A DNA stretch of 64,000 bases from an uncultured Draconibacterium sp. (GTDB taxonomy: Bacteria > Bacteroidota > Bacteroidia > Bacteroidales > Prolixibacteraceae). Where the stretch lies: contig NZ_OY781884.1 of NCBI RefSeq assembly GCF_963677155.1, positions 790,001 through 854,000 of the forward strand. The letters run 5' to 3'. The position numbers and the translations under genes are program-made. Of the stretch, positions 1 to 14,400 are shown piece after piece. Below the pieces are notes generated by a model, which was not told the DNA's origin, did not search any database, and worked only from the letters and a program-made list of their open reading frames with translations. The stretch's first letter is position 1; each line of letters starts with the position of its first letter.

Positions 1-1276
<1,276 letters not shown>

Positions 1277-1548
1277 GAATCCTCGTATTGATTCAATTGT
1301 ATCTCTGTAAAATTGTCGTCTCTATCTTGTGATTTGATTTGACTCTCGATAATTACTCGCGTAATCATCAAAATTATTTTTTCCCAACATGCCAAAGAAC
1401 TTTAAAGCACAGAAACAGTAAACTGTTTCAACTTGTGTAGATAATTAAGGAATCGAACCTTAAAATGTGCACCAGCATTATCTCTTGTTCACTATTACTA
1501 TGAACATGCCACTGTTTTGTGGTCTTTTTACGACTTTTCAGCCTCTCG

Positions 1549-1622
1549 TGGAGAATAAGGGAGTCGAACCCTTGACCTCTAGAATGCAAATCTAGCGCTC
1601 TAGCCAACTGAGCTAATCCCCC
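1549..1622 (-). tRNA. tRNA-Ala (anticodon TGC)
   Basis: The reverse complement folds as a cloverleaf: acceptor GGGGGAT pairs with ATTCTCC (two G-U pairs), the D arm is GCTCAGTTGGCTAGAGC, the anticodon loop reads TTTGCAT with TGC as anticodon, and the T loop contains GTTCGACTC. The discriminator base is A and CCA is not encoded. It sits in the 16S-23S spacer after tRNA-Ile, the usual arrangement, and is co-transcribed with the rRNAs. About 270 bp of spacer without visible genes separate it from 23S. Confidence 0.97.
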
Positions 1623-1731
1623 GGTTTCAAGTTAAAAGTTCAAAGTCTAAAGTCAAAAGTATTGGTCTAGACTTACGTCTTTTGCCTTCCTACTTTTTTA
1701 CTTTTGCCTTGTTTTACTTTTGCCTTGGCAG

Positions 1732-1805
1732 TAGTCCCGCCCAGACTTGAACTGGGGACCCCTACATTATCAGTGTAGTACTCTAACCAGCTGAGCTACG
1801 GGACT
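1732..1805 (-). tRNA. tRNA-Ile (anticodon GAT)
   Basis: The reverse complement has acceptor AGTCCCG pairing perfectly with CGGGACT, D arm GCTCAGCTGGTTAGAGT, an anticodon loop with GAT, and a T loop GTTCAAGTC. Discriminator A, no encoded CCA. It lies between 16S and tRNA-Ala in the rRNA operon. The short spacer to tRNA-Ala (1623-1731) is low in complexity and holds three imperfect copies of CTTTTGCCTT (about 1678-1727), which look like simple-sequence drift. Confidence 0.97.
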
Positions 1806-1941
1806 GTTTTTTCTAAGCGCCAAGCTTCTGAGCTTTGGCTTTTAGCGCAGCTCCCGCTTTGCAACTCATTGTGTAATATTTTAAAAAAAGCAAGGACAAC
1901 TATTGTCAATATCGTCACTGAAACTTCTAAACCTGTGCTCC

Positions 1942-3467
<1,526 letters not shown>

Positions 3468-3706
3468 ATATAAAAAGTTTAATATCTTTCGCTACAGGTT
3501 TACTTGTCTCTCAGAAATCAACAAAGTTGTTTTATTATTAACCTTGCTTTTTTGTGCTTCAAAATTTTAAAGAACTCGCGTAAAAAAACCAGCAAATCTG
3601 TTTTACCTCTCAATGCCGGCCATCTACTTTCTTGTATTTTTCTCTGGCGTTTCTCCTTCTAAAATCACTCTCACTACCAGAACTCGTTTCCCTTTTAACG
3701 GGGCGA

Positions 3707-3737
3707 CAAAGGTAAGTACTTTTTCAAAACCACCAAA
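3707..3737 (-). promoter_or_regulatory. rrn promoter P1 (Bacteroidota type)
   Basis: On the minus strand a -33 TTTG (3734-3737) is followed after exactly 19 nt by TACCTTTG (3707-3714), matching the Bacteroidota housekeeping promoter TTTG-N19-TAnnTTTG. It is the promoter nearest 16S, giving a leader of about 235 nt (3468-3700) in which no gene is visible. Confidence 0.8.
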
Positions 3738-3881
3738 GCTTTTTTCGCTTTTTTTTGAAACTTTATTTCTAACGTTTCCGTGATTTTGCGCAGTCTTCAG
3801 TGCCGTTCCACCAGCCTTCCAACTACTCGCCTGTTACCATCATTTTGTCTTTTGAACGTCGCTTCGTTTCCAAAGCGGCTG

Positions 3882-3912
3882 CAAAGGTAATTCTATTTTC
3901 GTTTCTGCCAAA
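3882..3912 (-). promoter_or_regulatory. rrn promoter P2 (Bacteroidota type)
   Basis: Same architecture as the promoter 175 bp downstream: TTTG (3909-3912), 19 nt, TACCTTTG (3882-3889), read on the minus strand. The bases after the -7 box (GCAGCCGCTTTG on the minus strand) are shared with the next upstream promoter, so the promoters seem to have arisen by tandem duplication. Confidence 0.8.
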
Positions 3913-4054
3913 CTCTTTTTAAAGTTTTTTCGAAACTTTTTTCGAACCGTTTTGTCGTTTCGAAGACCTCGATCTCCGTCCCAACTACCGGCTCTGCCTT
4001 TGCCGTTCCTTTTCCCAACCGTTTCTATGAACTGCGCTTCTCTCAAAGCGGCTG

Positions 4055-4085
4055 CAAAAGTAAGCAAGGTTTTTATTCTTCCAAA
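4055..4085 (-). promoter_or_regulatory. rrn promoter P3 (Bacteroidota type)
   Basis: Third element of the series: TTTG (4082-4085), 19 nt, TACTTTTG (4055-4062) on the minus strand, 173 bp upstream of P2. It is followed by the same GCAGCCGCTTTG as P2. The region 3738-4250 holds only these promoters and their spacers; no gene is supported there. Confidence 0.78.
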
Positions 4086-4249
4086 CTTTTACGCCCTTTT
4101 TAGACATCTTTTTTTCGTTCTTTTTCTTAAGCTATTGAAATTCAGACATCATCTATTTTCAAAAAAAAGCAAATGGACTGTTTATTACGAGAAGATCCGA
4201 ATAGGGTTACACTTCTTGCATCAAATAATTGAGATGAAATTCTCGTTTT

Positions 4250-4289
4250 AAACAAAACAAAAAGCCCTGAAAAATAACTTTCAGGGCTT
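4250..4289 (-). terminator. rho-independent terminator after the fucosidase operon
   Basis: A perfect 11-bp stem (4262-4272 with 4279-4289, AAGCCCTGAAA/TTTCAGGGCTT) with a 6-nt loop is followed on the minus strand by TTTTTGTTTTG. It begins about 25 nt after the stop of the fucosidase frame, so it fits as that operon's terminator and insulates the rRNA promoters downstream. Confidence 0.85.
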
Positions 4290-4313
4290 GCATATCCTTT
4301 AATAGTACCATTG

Positions 4314-5680
4314 CTATTTCAAAAAAAGTTCAATTACGGGGATCTCTACCCTGGGTTTATTCACAGGTAGTAACAGGTTAATATCATTATCCGCATTCTT
4401 TTGCTGTATCCAATGACCATATGGTTTTCCAATTTTAATCTCGGATGCATCGTGTAAAAACTGGGCATATTTGACTTTGTCGCCATATCCGCGCATCAGA
4501 AAATTCTGCAACGGGTAATCCAACAAGTGTACGTATAATCGGTTTGTCTCCGGATTGTATGTTAACAATGTGTTATCCGGCGCTTCAAATTCGTCGGACG
4601 CCTGGGTGCAATTATATATGGATCTGTTGTTATATTTCATCCACTCTCCCATTTCTGATAATGCTTTATCCGCGCGCTCATCAAAAGTACCACGAGCGGT
4701 TGCCCTACATTTAATAACAGATTGCCTCCTTTACTTACCGACTCTATTAATAATACCAACAACTGTTTATTGTCTTTCCAGGTATGCTCATCACGATAAT
4801 AGCCCCATGAGCCAGAAAACGTTTGGCAGGTTTCCCAGGGAATACGCACACCATTCTCTTCGGGCCATTTATCTACTTTAAACTGTTCGGGTGTTGTAAA
4901 ATCCCAACCGCCCCAGTAATCTTTCAGGTCGGCACGATCGTTTACAATAATACCGGGCTGCAACTCACGAACCATTTTCATTAGTTCCACCGATCCCCAA
5001 TCGTCACGTCCTTTTCCAAACTCTCCCGGAAAAGAATAGTCCAACCAAAGAATATCGATCTTGCCATAATTGGTTAGAATTTCGCGAACCTGATTTTTCA
5101 GATATTTACGATAAATACTCATGTCACGATCTTTATTCAATTCATCGTATTCTTCTTTTGTTCTTGCACTTTGTGGATGAACCCGATCAATTGTATATTC
5201 CGGATGATGCCAGTCGATTAAGGAATAATAAAACCCGATTCCGAGGCCTTCCGCACGAAAAGCATCCACCCACTGTTTTATAATGTCCTTACCATACGGA
5301 GTATTCATTACATTATAATCGGTGTAATCTGATGCGAACATATTAAAGCCTTCGTGATGTTTGGTTGTAATAACGGCATATTTCATTCCAGCAGCTTTGG
5401 CCTTCTTTGCCCATTCAACCGGATCAAAAAGATCGGGATTAAAAACATCGAAGTATTGCTGGTAATCTTCATCTGAAATACGTTCGTTTTTCTTTACCCA
5501 CTCGTGACGTGCTGCCTGTGCATACAATCCCCAATGAATAAACATTCCGAAACGTGCATCTGTCCACCACTTCATCCGCGCAACTTTTTCCTCCGAGGTT
5601 TCATCCCATATCTTCTTTTGCGAGAATGCCAACTGATTCACAAACAGAATCAGCATTACCGCAAAAACTGCTCTTCTCAT
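4314..5680 (-). pseudogene. alpha-L-fucosidase (GH29), interrupted by one frameshift
   Basis: The start at 5680 gives an export signal (MRRAVFAVMLILFVNQLAFS) and a GH29 catalytic barrel: FGMFIHWGLY (44-53), TKHHEGF (106-112) and the strand ending LWLD, whose Asp214 is the expected nucleophile. The first frame stops at 4637 after NVGQPLVVLL. The other frame continues as TARGTFDERADKALSEMGEW through to the stop at 4314. Together they rebuild NVGPTARGTF, the usual GH29 motif, if one C is added near 4702 (GGGCAACC for GGGCCAACC). The rebuilt protein is about 455 aa, normal for the family. It would release terminal fucose from glycans in the periplasm or outside the cell. It is the second gene of an operon, 25 nt after another GH29 gene. 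The lesion may be a real recent mutation or a sequencing error, since everything else is intact. Confidence 0.85.
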
Positions 5681-5705
5681 ATTATTTGGTTTAGGTTACA
5701 GCATG

Positions 5706-7787
5706 TTATTGTGTAATAATATCGAATTCTGCAATTCCTACTTTTCCATTTTCTTCGGCCGACGATAACGCAGTGAATTTTATATAGCGCGCTTTAACCG
5801 GAACAAAACTATTAATTTGCCAAACCGGGCTGTTTCGAATATTGGAAAATTCACCTTCGGCAACCGGCTGTTTCCAGTTTTTACCGTCGGTACTTAAATA
5901 CAACTTGTAATTAAAGATAATGCCGGGCTTGAAACGCTGTTGATCGGGTAGGTATTTAAACCCGTCAATTGTCAGACTTTCGCCAAGGTCGAAAACAAAA
6001 TCAACAGGTGCTGATTCTTCCACCGTAAACGCAGTCTCTTCATTGCCATCAAAAATCAGGTTCGCCTTCTCTTCGTTTTTATACTTTCCAATAACTTTCC
6101 ATTTTGTTTTTGGAACATCAAATTCAGCTACAGAGACCGTACTCGTTTTGTTTTCATTCGGATCAACAACAATGACTTTAACGGTTGCTTTTTCAGGCAA
6201 TTCAAACGGTGTAGTATATTTTACTGAATTCACATCAGGATCGCTTCCATCAGTTGTATAATATATATCAAGGTCACTATCAAAGGCTTCTATACTAATA
6301 ATACCATCTTTTGTTCGTGAGATTTTTGGTTCGATGATAACTTTTGGTGCATGATAGATACCGATTTTTGTGATAACCGGACACGCTTTTGAATCTATAA
6401 CCGTAAATCTCACTTTCGAGGCAGTAGTTTCCGGCAATCGCAAAATGCGTTTTCTACCGATTGTAGTTTGCGAATCGATCTCTTCCCACTTATTATTAAT
6501 ATATGCCTCCACTGAAAATTTCTTAACACGCTGCCCCAATCGAATATCTTCCTGAACCAGGAAACGATTAAAAGTAGTTTCTTCTCCCAAATCAATAGTT
6601 ACCGACGCTTGAATAACTCCATCATCGGTTGCCCAATAAGTATCAGGATCATCATCGACTACATTATCTGCTTTATACTTTTTTGAATTACCTCGCACAT
6701 TTGTAGCTTCTGCCTTTTTTCCTGCCGCAAGGTCATTTGCAAAATCGGCTTTAACTGCTTCCGCCAGCTTCAGAATTTGTTCTTCATCTTTTTCATGAAT
6801 CAGCCCACGTTTGTCAACCGGAAAATTAATTAACAACGAGCCATTTCTTCCAATACTATTATAATATATATCTAGCAGTTGCGGCAGAGTTTTCACTTTA
6901 TGATCCTCGTATGGATGATAATACCACCCCGGACGAATGGAAACGTTTACTTCGGCAGGCACCCAATAATCTCCATCTTCGTGTCCGTTACGCAACTCCA
7001 GGTAATTTGGCGATCCTGGATAAAACTCATCTCTACGCAATGGCGACCAATTGGTTTCGGGAGCCCAACCTTCTTCATTACCAATCCAACGCACATCTGG
7101 GCCGGCATCGCTGAACATACAAGCCATAGGTTGAAGGTCGCGCACAATTTGCCGGGTATTTTCCCAGTCGTAATAGGTTTTTCGGTCAATGCGGCGCTCT
7201 TCGTTGGCTCCTCCGTAGTAACCGGTTCCTCCGTTGGCACCATCAAACCAAACTTCAAAAACATCGCCATAATTGGTCATTAACTCACGCAACTGAGTTT
7301 TGAAAATCTCAATGTATTTATCGTTACCGTATTCCGGATTATTACGATCCCAGGGAGACAAATAAAGCCCAAGTTTTAAACCATACTCTTTACATGCATC
7401 AGCCAGTTCGCGAACCACATCTCCTTCCCCATTCTTCCAGGAAGAGTTTTTTACCGAATGGTCAGTGGTAGCTGTCGGCCACAAACAAAATCCGTCGTGG
7501 TGCTTGGCTGTAAGAATAATTCCTTTCATACCTGCCTCTTTACAAATCCGGGCCCACTGGCGGCAATCTAGTTCGGATGGATTAAACATATCGGGATCTT
7601 CGTCACCAAATCCCCACTCCATATTCGAAAAGGTATTCATGTTAAAATGAATAAACGCGTAAAACTCCATATCATTCCACGCCAATTGCCTTTCAGAGGG
7701 CACAGGAAATACAGGCTCAGGAGGAGTAACATTACTGCAAGAAGCAGTTATTAGCAAAACAATTAGAAAAAATAATCTGTTGGTCAT
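5706..7787 (-). CDS. alpha-L-fucosidase lipoprotein (GH29) with F5/8-type C domains
   Basis: 693 aa. The N-terminus is a lipoprotein signal with lipobox LITASC (Cys17), so the enzyme is probably membrane-anchored. The GH29 barrel covers about residues 30-350, with FYAFIHFNMNTF, TAKHHDGFCLWP and VWFDGANGG (Asp182 the likely nucleophile). The region around 360-470 looks like a discoidin (F5/8 C) carbohydrate-binding domain, about 480-555 like a chitobiase/FN3-associated beta domain (YYTTDGSDP), and 560-693 like a second F5/8 C domain. The layout fits the GH29 group acting on branched alpha-1,3/1,4-fucosides, which is an inference. It is the first gene of a two-gene fucosidase operon. No SusC/SusD pair or sulfatase is next to it in this window. 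Confidence 0.93.
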   Translation of the reverse strand: MTNRLFFLIVLLITASCSNVTPPEPVFPVPSERQLAWNDMEFYAFIHFNMNTFSNMEWGFGDEDPDMFNPSELDCRQWARICKEAGMKGIILTAKHHDGFCLWPTATTDHSVKNSSWKNGEGDVVRELADACKEYGLKLGLYLSPWDRNNPEYGNDKYIEIFKTQLRELMTNYGDVFEVWFDGANGGTGYYGGANEERRIDRKTYYDWENTRQIVRDLQPMACMFSDAGPDVRWIGNEEGWAPETNWSPLRRDEFYPGSPNYLELRNGHEDGDYWVPAEVNVSIRPGWYYHPYEDHKVKTLPQLLDIYYNSIGRNGSLLINFPVDKRGLIHEKDEEQILKLAEAVKADFANDLAAGKKAEATNVRGNSKKYKADNVVDDDPDTYWATDDGVIQASVTIDLGEETTFNRFLVQEDIRLGQRVKKFSVEAYINNKWEEIDSQTTIGRKRILRLPETTASKVRFTVIDSKACPVITKIGIYHAPKVIIEPKISRTKDGIISIEAFDSDLDIYYTTDGSDPDVNSVKYTTPFELPEKATVKVIVVDPNENKTSTVSVAEFDVPKTKWKVIGKYKNEEKANLIFDGNEETAFTVEESAPVDFVFDLGESLTIDGFKYLPDQQRFKPGIIFNYKLYLSTDGKNWKQPVAEGEFSNIRNSPVWQINSFVPVKARYIKFTALSSAEENGKVGIAEFDIITQ

Positions 7788-8169
7788 CGATTTAGATTTT
7801 AATATTTTTACAAACTCCGTAAATATATAATGATTATTTTAACTAGATAAACATCCATTCAGTAAAATTAGAACTACATTGTTTTGCAATAGAATGCAAC
7901 ATCGTATTATTTTTCAGCATCACTCACGGTGCTCTTTCTAAAACAAGCTATCAGAGATCCATTATAAAACTGGCATTACTGCCAAACAGTCGTTAATAAT
8001 CACACCTCTAACAGAAATTCAAGACAAAAAAAACACTTACATGTATTTTTTTACCCAGATGGGAGCATTGTCCCATATAAGGACAAATACCAACACCTAC
8101 AAAACACCATAAACAACTGATAATACAGCACTTAACAACAAAGGCATATCATTTGCAATGTATTAAGCC
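7788..8169. other. Intergenic region between fucosidase operon and adhesin 1
   Basis: AT-rich DNA between divergent transcription units with no coding frame. The one clear element is a perfect 6-bp inverted repeat ATGGGA-gcattg-TCCCAT at 8059-8076. A related TTGTCCCATAT occurs upstream of adhesin 2 (about 19048-19058) without the left arm. Confidence 0.5.
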
Positions 8170-8257
8170 AAACGTACTAAACATTATTTAAATAGAGAGA
8201 TGGACAACACAAGTCACAAATTAAAATTTGCTTTTTATTACATTAAGTCATAATTTG
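8170..8257 (+). promoter_or_regulatory. Putative adhesin 1 promoter and upstream element
   Basis: TTTG (8227-8230) is followed after 19 nt by ATAATTTG (8250-8257), a near match to the Bacteroidota TAnnTTTG -7 box with two changes. AAACGTACTAAA lies at 8170-8181. The same three elements recur with almost the same spacing upstream of adhesin 2, and about 80 nt after the -7 box are also conserved. This implies a leader of roughly 180 nt before the ATG at 8443. Promoter activity is inferred from conservation. Confidence 0.5.
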
Positions 8258-8442
8258 CATAAGTAATTTATTGATACTGAAATTTAAAGAAGGTAGAAAA
8301 TAAGGGGTTATCGACACTTTCCACAAATTTCACATCAAACTTTTTTATAAAAACGTAACACGCAATATAATAAAGCTATGCTTTATTAATTGATGAATCT
8401 TCCTATGCGGTAAATGATATAATAACAATTAAATCTACCGAT

Positions 8443-11400
8443 ATGAAGAAGTTTTTACCCAAGAAAAATTTTACGCGAACCTGGTTAGTGGGGCTTGTGT
8501 TTTTGTTTTTAGGAGTGATCCAATCTTATGCTCAAAGCATTGATGGAAACCTAAACCCAGCTACGGAATATGACAATGGTGTTACTCAAACTTACATAAC
8601 CGACAACGGATCAACCTGCCAGGTTGATCAGGTTTGGGCATCCTTTGATGTTCAATCATCAAAGGTGTATCTGCTTTTTAGTGTAGGTAATGGTGGATCA
8701 GCTTTGTTTCGCCTTTATTTTGATACGGACAACGATCCGTTAACCGGATTACAGGAAGATGTAGTAGGAAAAACGATTGTGTACACCTATGGTGCCGATC
8801 ATGCGATTGAAGTAAATTCAAACGATGCTAGTGGTTATGTTTTTTATGAATATTCTCTTGATGGCCAAACCAGAACCACATTAACCACCAGCGGAATAAT
8901 CGGCGCTAGTGGTACGAGTATCATTGACGGGTCAAATACAATGGAATTTGAAATTCCATTTGATGCAATTAATTATGATCCATGTTCTAATCTATCAACG
9001 TTTATCAATGTCGGTAGCTATGCATCTGTTTCAGGAAACAGTATTAATTCAACCTGGTGTAGTGCTGTTTTACTTGATTTTACAATTGGGGCCGGTGGTG
9101 AAATTGACGGACCTCAAACCATCTGTGCCGGTGATGATGTACAACAACTAAACTTAATTGGCCATCAAGGAACAATTGTTGGCTGGCAAGCCAATACAGG
9201 CACAGGATGGCCCGCATCCGATACTGACATTATCGCCGGAACAGAAGGCTCTACAACTTATCAACCTAGCGGACTAAATGAAACCACGGAATATCGAGCC
9301 GTAGTACAAATTGCTACTGGACTATGTTCTGAAGACACCTATGTGTATGCAGTGCCTGCTGAGATTACAGTCAAACCGACTCCTACCGCATCAGTTTCTG
9401 CAACGCCAACTACGGTTTGTCTTAGCGGAGATAAGCCAGTAGTAACATTTACAGGTGATAACGCAACAGCACCTTATACATTTACTTACAAACTAAACAA
9501 TGGTGCAGAACAAACCATTATATCCAATGGCAATACCGCAACAATTGAGGTTCCGACCAATGCTGTTGAAGACTTTACCTACGAGCTTGTTAGTGTAAGT
9601 TCTGCTAACGGATGTACTTCCGGTGCAATTATTGGTGAAAGCGTTACTGTGAGTATAACTGATCTACCTAACTGTAGTATTACAGGAGATTTATCAATTT
9701 GTCCTTCAAGTGCAGGAAATATTTATTCTGGAACCGATGAAGAAGGAATGACATATAGTTGGAGTATCTCAGGTGATGCTTCAATTAACGGATCAACAAC
9801 TGGCCAGACTGTTCTTGTTGATGCAGATGCCATTTGTGGTGGCAGTTTTATATTGGAATTAACTACTACAAAGAATGGATGTAGTAGCACTTGTAGTATT
9901 GAGGGGGTAGTAGAAGATACTACTGATCCTGTCTGGACTTTAGCTCCTTCGGATAAAACGGTTGAGTGCGACGGAACAAATGATCCCAGTGGCGAATTTG
10001 CAGCATGGCTTACCAGCTTTTCAGGTTCTGATGTTTGTGGGACTGCCACAGTAACGAACAACAGCATCGGATTAAGCGATGATTGTGGTGCTACTGGTGC
10101 CGAAACAGTAACCTTCACTCTTACTGATGAGTGTGGAAACTTTATTACAAAAGAGGCGACATTTACTATTAAAGATACGACTGATCCTGTCTGGACTTTA
10201 GCTCCTTCTGATAAAACGGTTGAGTGCGACGGAACAAATGATCCCAGTGGCGAATTTGCAGCATGGCTTACCAGCTTTTCAGGTTCTGATGTTTGTGGGA
10301 CTGCCACAGTAACGAACAACAGCATCGGATTAAGCGATGATTGTGGTGCTACTGGTGCCGAAACAGTAACCTTCACTCTTACCGATGAGTGTGGAAACTT
10401 TATTACAAAAGAGGCGACATTTACTATTGAAGATACTACTGATCCTGTCTGGACTGTAGCTCCTTCTGATAAAACGGTTGAGTGCGACGGAACAAATGAT
10501 CCAAGTGGCGAATTTGCAGCATGGCTTACCAGCTTTTCGGGTTCTGATGTTTGTGGGACTGCCACAGTAACGAACAACAGCATCGGATTAAGCGATGATT
10601 GTGGTGCGACAGGTGCCGAAACAGTAACCTTCACTCTTACCGATGAGTGTGGAAACTTTATTACAAAAGAGGCGACATTTACTATTGAAGATACTACTGA
10701 TCCTGTCTGGACTGTAGCTCCTTCTGATAAAACGGTTGAGTGCGACGGAACAAATGATCCAAGTGGCGAATTTGCAGCATGGCTTACCAGCTTTTCCGGT
10801 TCTGATGTTTGCGGGACTGCCACAGTAACGAACAACAGCATCGGATTAAGCGATGATTGTGGTGCGACAGGTGCCGAAACAGTAACCTTCACTCTTACCG
10901 ATGAGTGTGGAAACTTTATTACAAAAGAGGCGACATTTACCATTGAAGATACTACTGATCCTGTCTGGACTTTAGCTCCTTCGGATAAAACGGTTGAGTG
11001 CGACGGAACAAATGATCCCAGTGGCGAATTTGCAGCATGGCTTACCAGCTTTTCAGGTTCTGATGTTTGTGGGACTGCCACAGTAACGAACAACAGCATC
11101 GGATTAAGCGATGATTGTGGTGCTACAGGTGCCGAAACAGTAACCTTCACTCTTACTGATGAGTGTGGAAACTTTATTACAAAAGAGGCGACATTTACTA
11201 TTGAAGATACGACTGATCCTGTCTGGACTTTAGCTCCTTCTGATAAAACGGTTGAGTGCGACGGAACAAATGATCCAAGCGGCGAATTTGCAGCATGGCT
11301 TACCAGCTTTTCGGGTTCTGATGTTTGTGGGACTGCCACAGTAACGAACAACAGCATCGGATTAAGCGATGATTGTGGTGCTACTGGTGCCGAAACAGTA

Positions 11401-14400
11401 ACCTTCACTCTTACCGATGAGTGTGGAAACTTTATTACAAAAGAGGCGACATTTACTATTGAAGATACTACTGATCCTGTCTGGACTGTAGCTCCTTCTG
11501 ATAAAACGGTTGAGTGCGACGGAACAAATGATCCAAGTGGCGAATTTGCAGCATGGCTTACCAGCTTTTCCGGTTCTGATGTTTGTGGGACTGCCACAGT
11601 AACGAACAACAGCATCGGATTAAGCAATGATTGTGGTGCTACTGGTGCAGAAACAGTAACCTTCACTCTTACCGATGAGTGTGGAAACTTTATTACAAAA
11701 GAGGCGACATTTACTATTAAAGATACGACTGATCCTGTCTGGACTGTAGCTCCTTCTGATAAAACGGTTGAGTGCGACGGAACAAATGATCCCAGTGGCG
11801 AATTTGCAGCATGGCTTACCAGCTTTTCGGGTTCTGATGTTTGCGGGACTGCCACAGTAACGAACAACAGCATCGGATTAAGCGATGATTGTGGTGCGAC
11901 AGGTGCCGAAACAGTAACCTTCACTCTTACTGATGAGTGTGGAAACTTTATTACAAAAGAGGCGACATTTACCATTGAAGATACGACTGATCCTGTCTGG
12001 ACTTTAGCTCCTTCTGATAAAACGGTTGAGTGCGACGGAACAAATGATCCAAGCGGCGAATTTGCAGCATGGCTTACCAGCTTTTCGGGTTCTGATGTTT
12101 GCGGGACTGCCACAGTAACGAACAACAGCATCGGATTAAGCGATGATTGTGGTGCGACAGGTGCCGAAACAGTAACCTTCACTCTTACCGATGAGTGTGG
12201 AAACTTTATTACAAAAGATGCAACATTTACCATTGAAGATACGACTGATCCTGTCTGGACTTTAGCTCCTTCGGATAAAACGGTTGAGTGCGACGGAACA
12301 AATGATCCCAGTGGCGAATTTGCAGCATGGCTTACCAGCTTTTCAGGTTCTGATGTTTGTGGGACTGCCACAGTAACGAACAACAGCATCGGATTAAGCG
12401 ATGATTGTGGTGCTACAGGTGCCGAAACAGTAACCTTCACTCTTACCGATGAGTGTGGAAACTTTATTACAAAAGATGCAACATTTACTATTGAAGATAC
12501 TACTGATCCTGTCTGGACTGTAGCTCCTTCTGATAAAACGGTTGAGTGCGACGGAACAAATGATCCAAGCGGCGAATTTGCAGCATGGCTTACCAGCTTT
12601 TCAGGTTCTGATGTTTGTGGGACTGCCACAGTAACGAACAACAGCATCGGATTAAGCGATGATTGTGGTGCTACTGGTGCCGAAACAGTAACCTTCACTC
12701 TTACCGATGAGTGTGGAAACTTTATTACAAAAGAGGCGACATTTACTATTAAAGATACGACTGATCCTGTCTGGACTGTAGCTCCTTCGGATAAAACGGT
12801 TGAGTGCGACGGAACAAATGATCCCAGTGGCGAATTTGCAGCATGGCTTACCAGCTTTTCCGGTTCTGATGTTTGTGGGACTGCCACAGTAACGAACAAC
12901 AGCATCGGATTAAGCGATGATTGTGGTGCTACTGGTGCCGAAACAGTAACCTTCACTCTTACTGATGAGTGTGGAAACTTTATTACAAAAGAGGCGACAT
13001 TTACTATTAAAGATACGACTGATCCTGTCTGGACTGTAGCTCCTTCGGATAAAACGGTTGAGTGCGACGGAACAAATGATCCAAGCGGCGAATTTGCAGC
13101 ATGGCTTACCAGCTTTTCCGGTTCTGATGTTTGTGGGACTGCCACAGTAACGAACAACAGCATCGGATTAAGCGATGATTGTGGTGCTACTGGTGCCGAA
13201 ACAGTAACCTTCACTCTTACTGATGAGTGTGGAAACTTTATTACAAAAGAGGCGACATTTACTATTAAAGATACGACTGATCCTGTCTGGACTTTAGCTC
13301 CTTCTGATAAAACGGTTGAGTGCGACGGAACAAATGATCCAAGCGGCGAATTTGCAGCATGGCTTACCAGCTTTTCGGGTTCTGATGTTTGCGGGACTGC
13401 CACAGTAACGAACAACAGCATCGGATTAAGCGATGATTGTGGTGCGACAGGTGCCGAAACAGTAACCTTCACTCTTACTGATGAGTGTGGAAACTTTATT
13501 ACAAAAGAGGCGACATTTACTATTAAAGATACGACTGATCCTGTCTGGACTTTAGCTCCTTCTGATAAAACGGTTGAGTGCGACGGAACAAATGATCCAA
13601 GCGGCGAATTTGCAGCATGGCTTACCAGCTTTTCGGGTTCTGATGTTTGCGGGACTGCCACAGTAACGAACAACAGCATCGGATTAAGCGATGATTGTGG
13701 TGCGACAGGTGCCGAAACAGTAACCTTCACTCTTACTGATGAGTGTGGAAACTTTATTACAAAAGAGGCGACATTTACTATTAAAGATACGACTGATCCT
13801 GTCTGGACTTTAGCTCCTTCTGATAAAACGGTTGAGTGCGACGGAACAAATGATCCAAGCGGCGAATTTGCAGCATGGCTTACCAGCTTTTCGGGTTCTG
13901 ATGTTTGCGGGACTGCCACAGTAACGAACAACAGCATCGGATTAAGCGATGATTGTGGTGCTACTGGTGCCGAAACAGTAACCTTCACTCTTACTGATGA
14001 GTGTGGAAACTTTATTACAAAAGAGGCGACATTTACCATTGAAGATACGACTGATCCTGTCTGGACTTTAGCTCCTTCTGATAAAACGGTTGAGTGCGAC
14101 GGAACAAATGATCCAAGCGGCGAATTTGCAGCATGGCTTACCAGCTTTTCGGGTTCTGATGTTTGTGGGACTGCCACAGTAACGAACAACAGCATCGGAT
14201 TAAGCGATGATTGTGGTGCGACAGGTGCCGAAACAGTAACCTTCACTCTTACTGATGAGTGTGGAAACTTTATTACAAAAGAGGCGACATTTACCATTGA
14301 AGATACTACTGATCCTGTCTGGACTGTAGCTCCTTCTGATAAAACGGTTGAGTGCGACGGAACAAATGATCCCAGTGGCGAATTTGCAGCATGGCTTACC

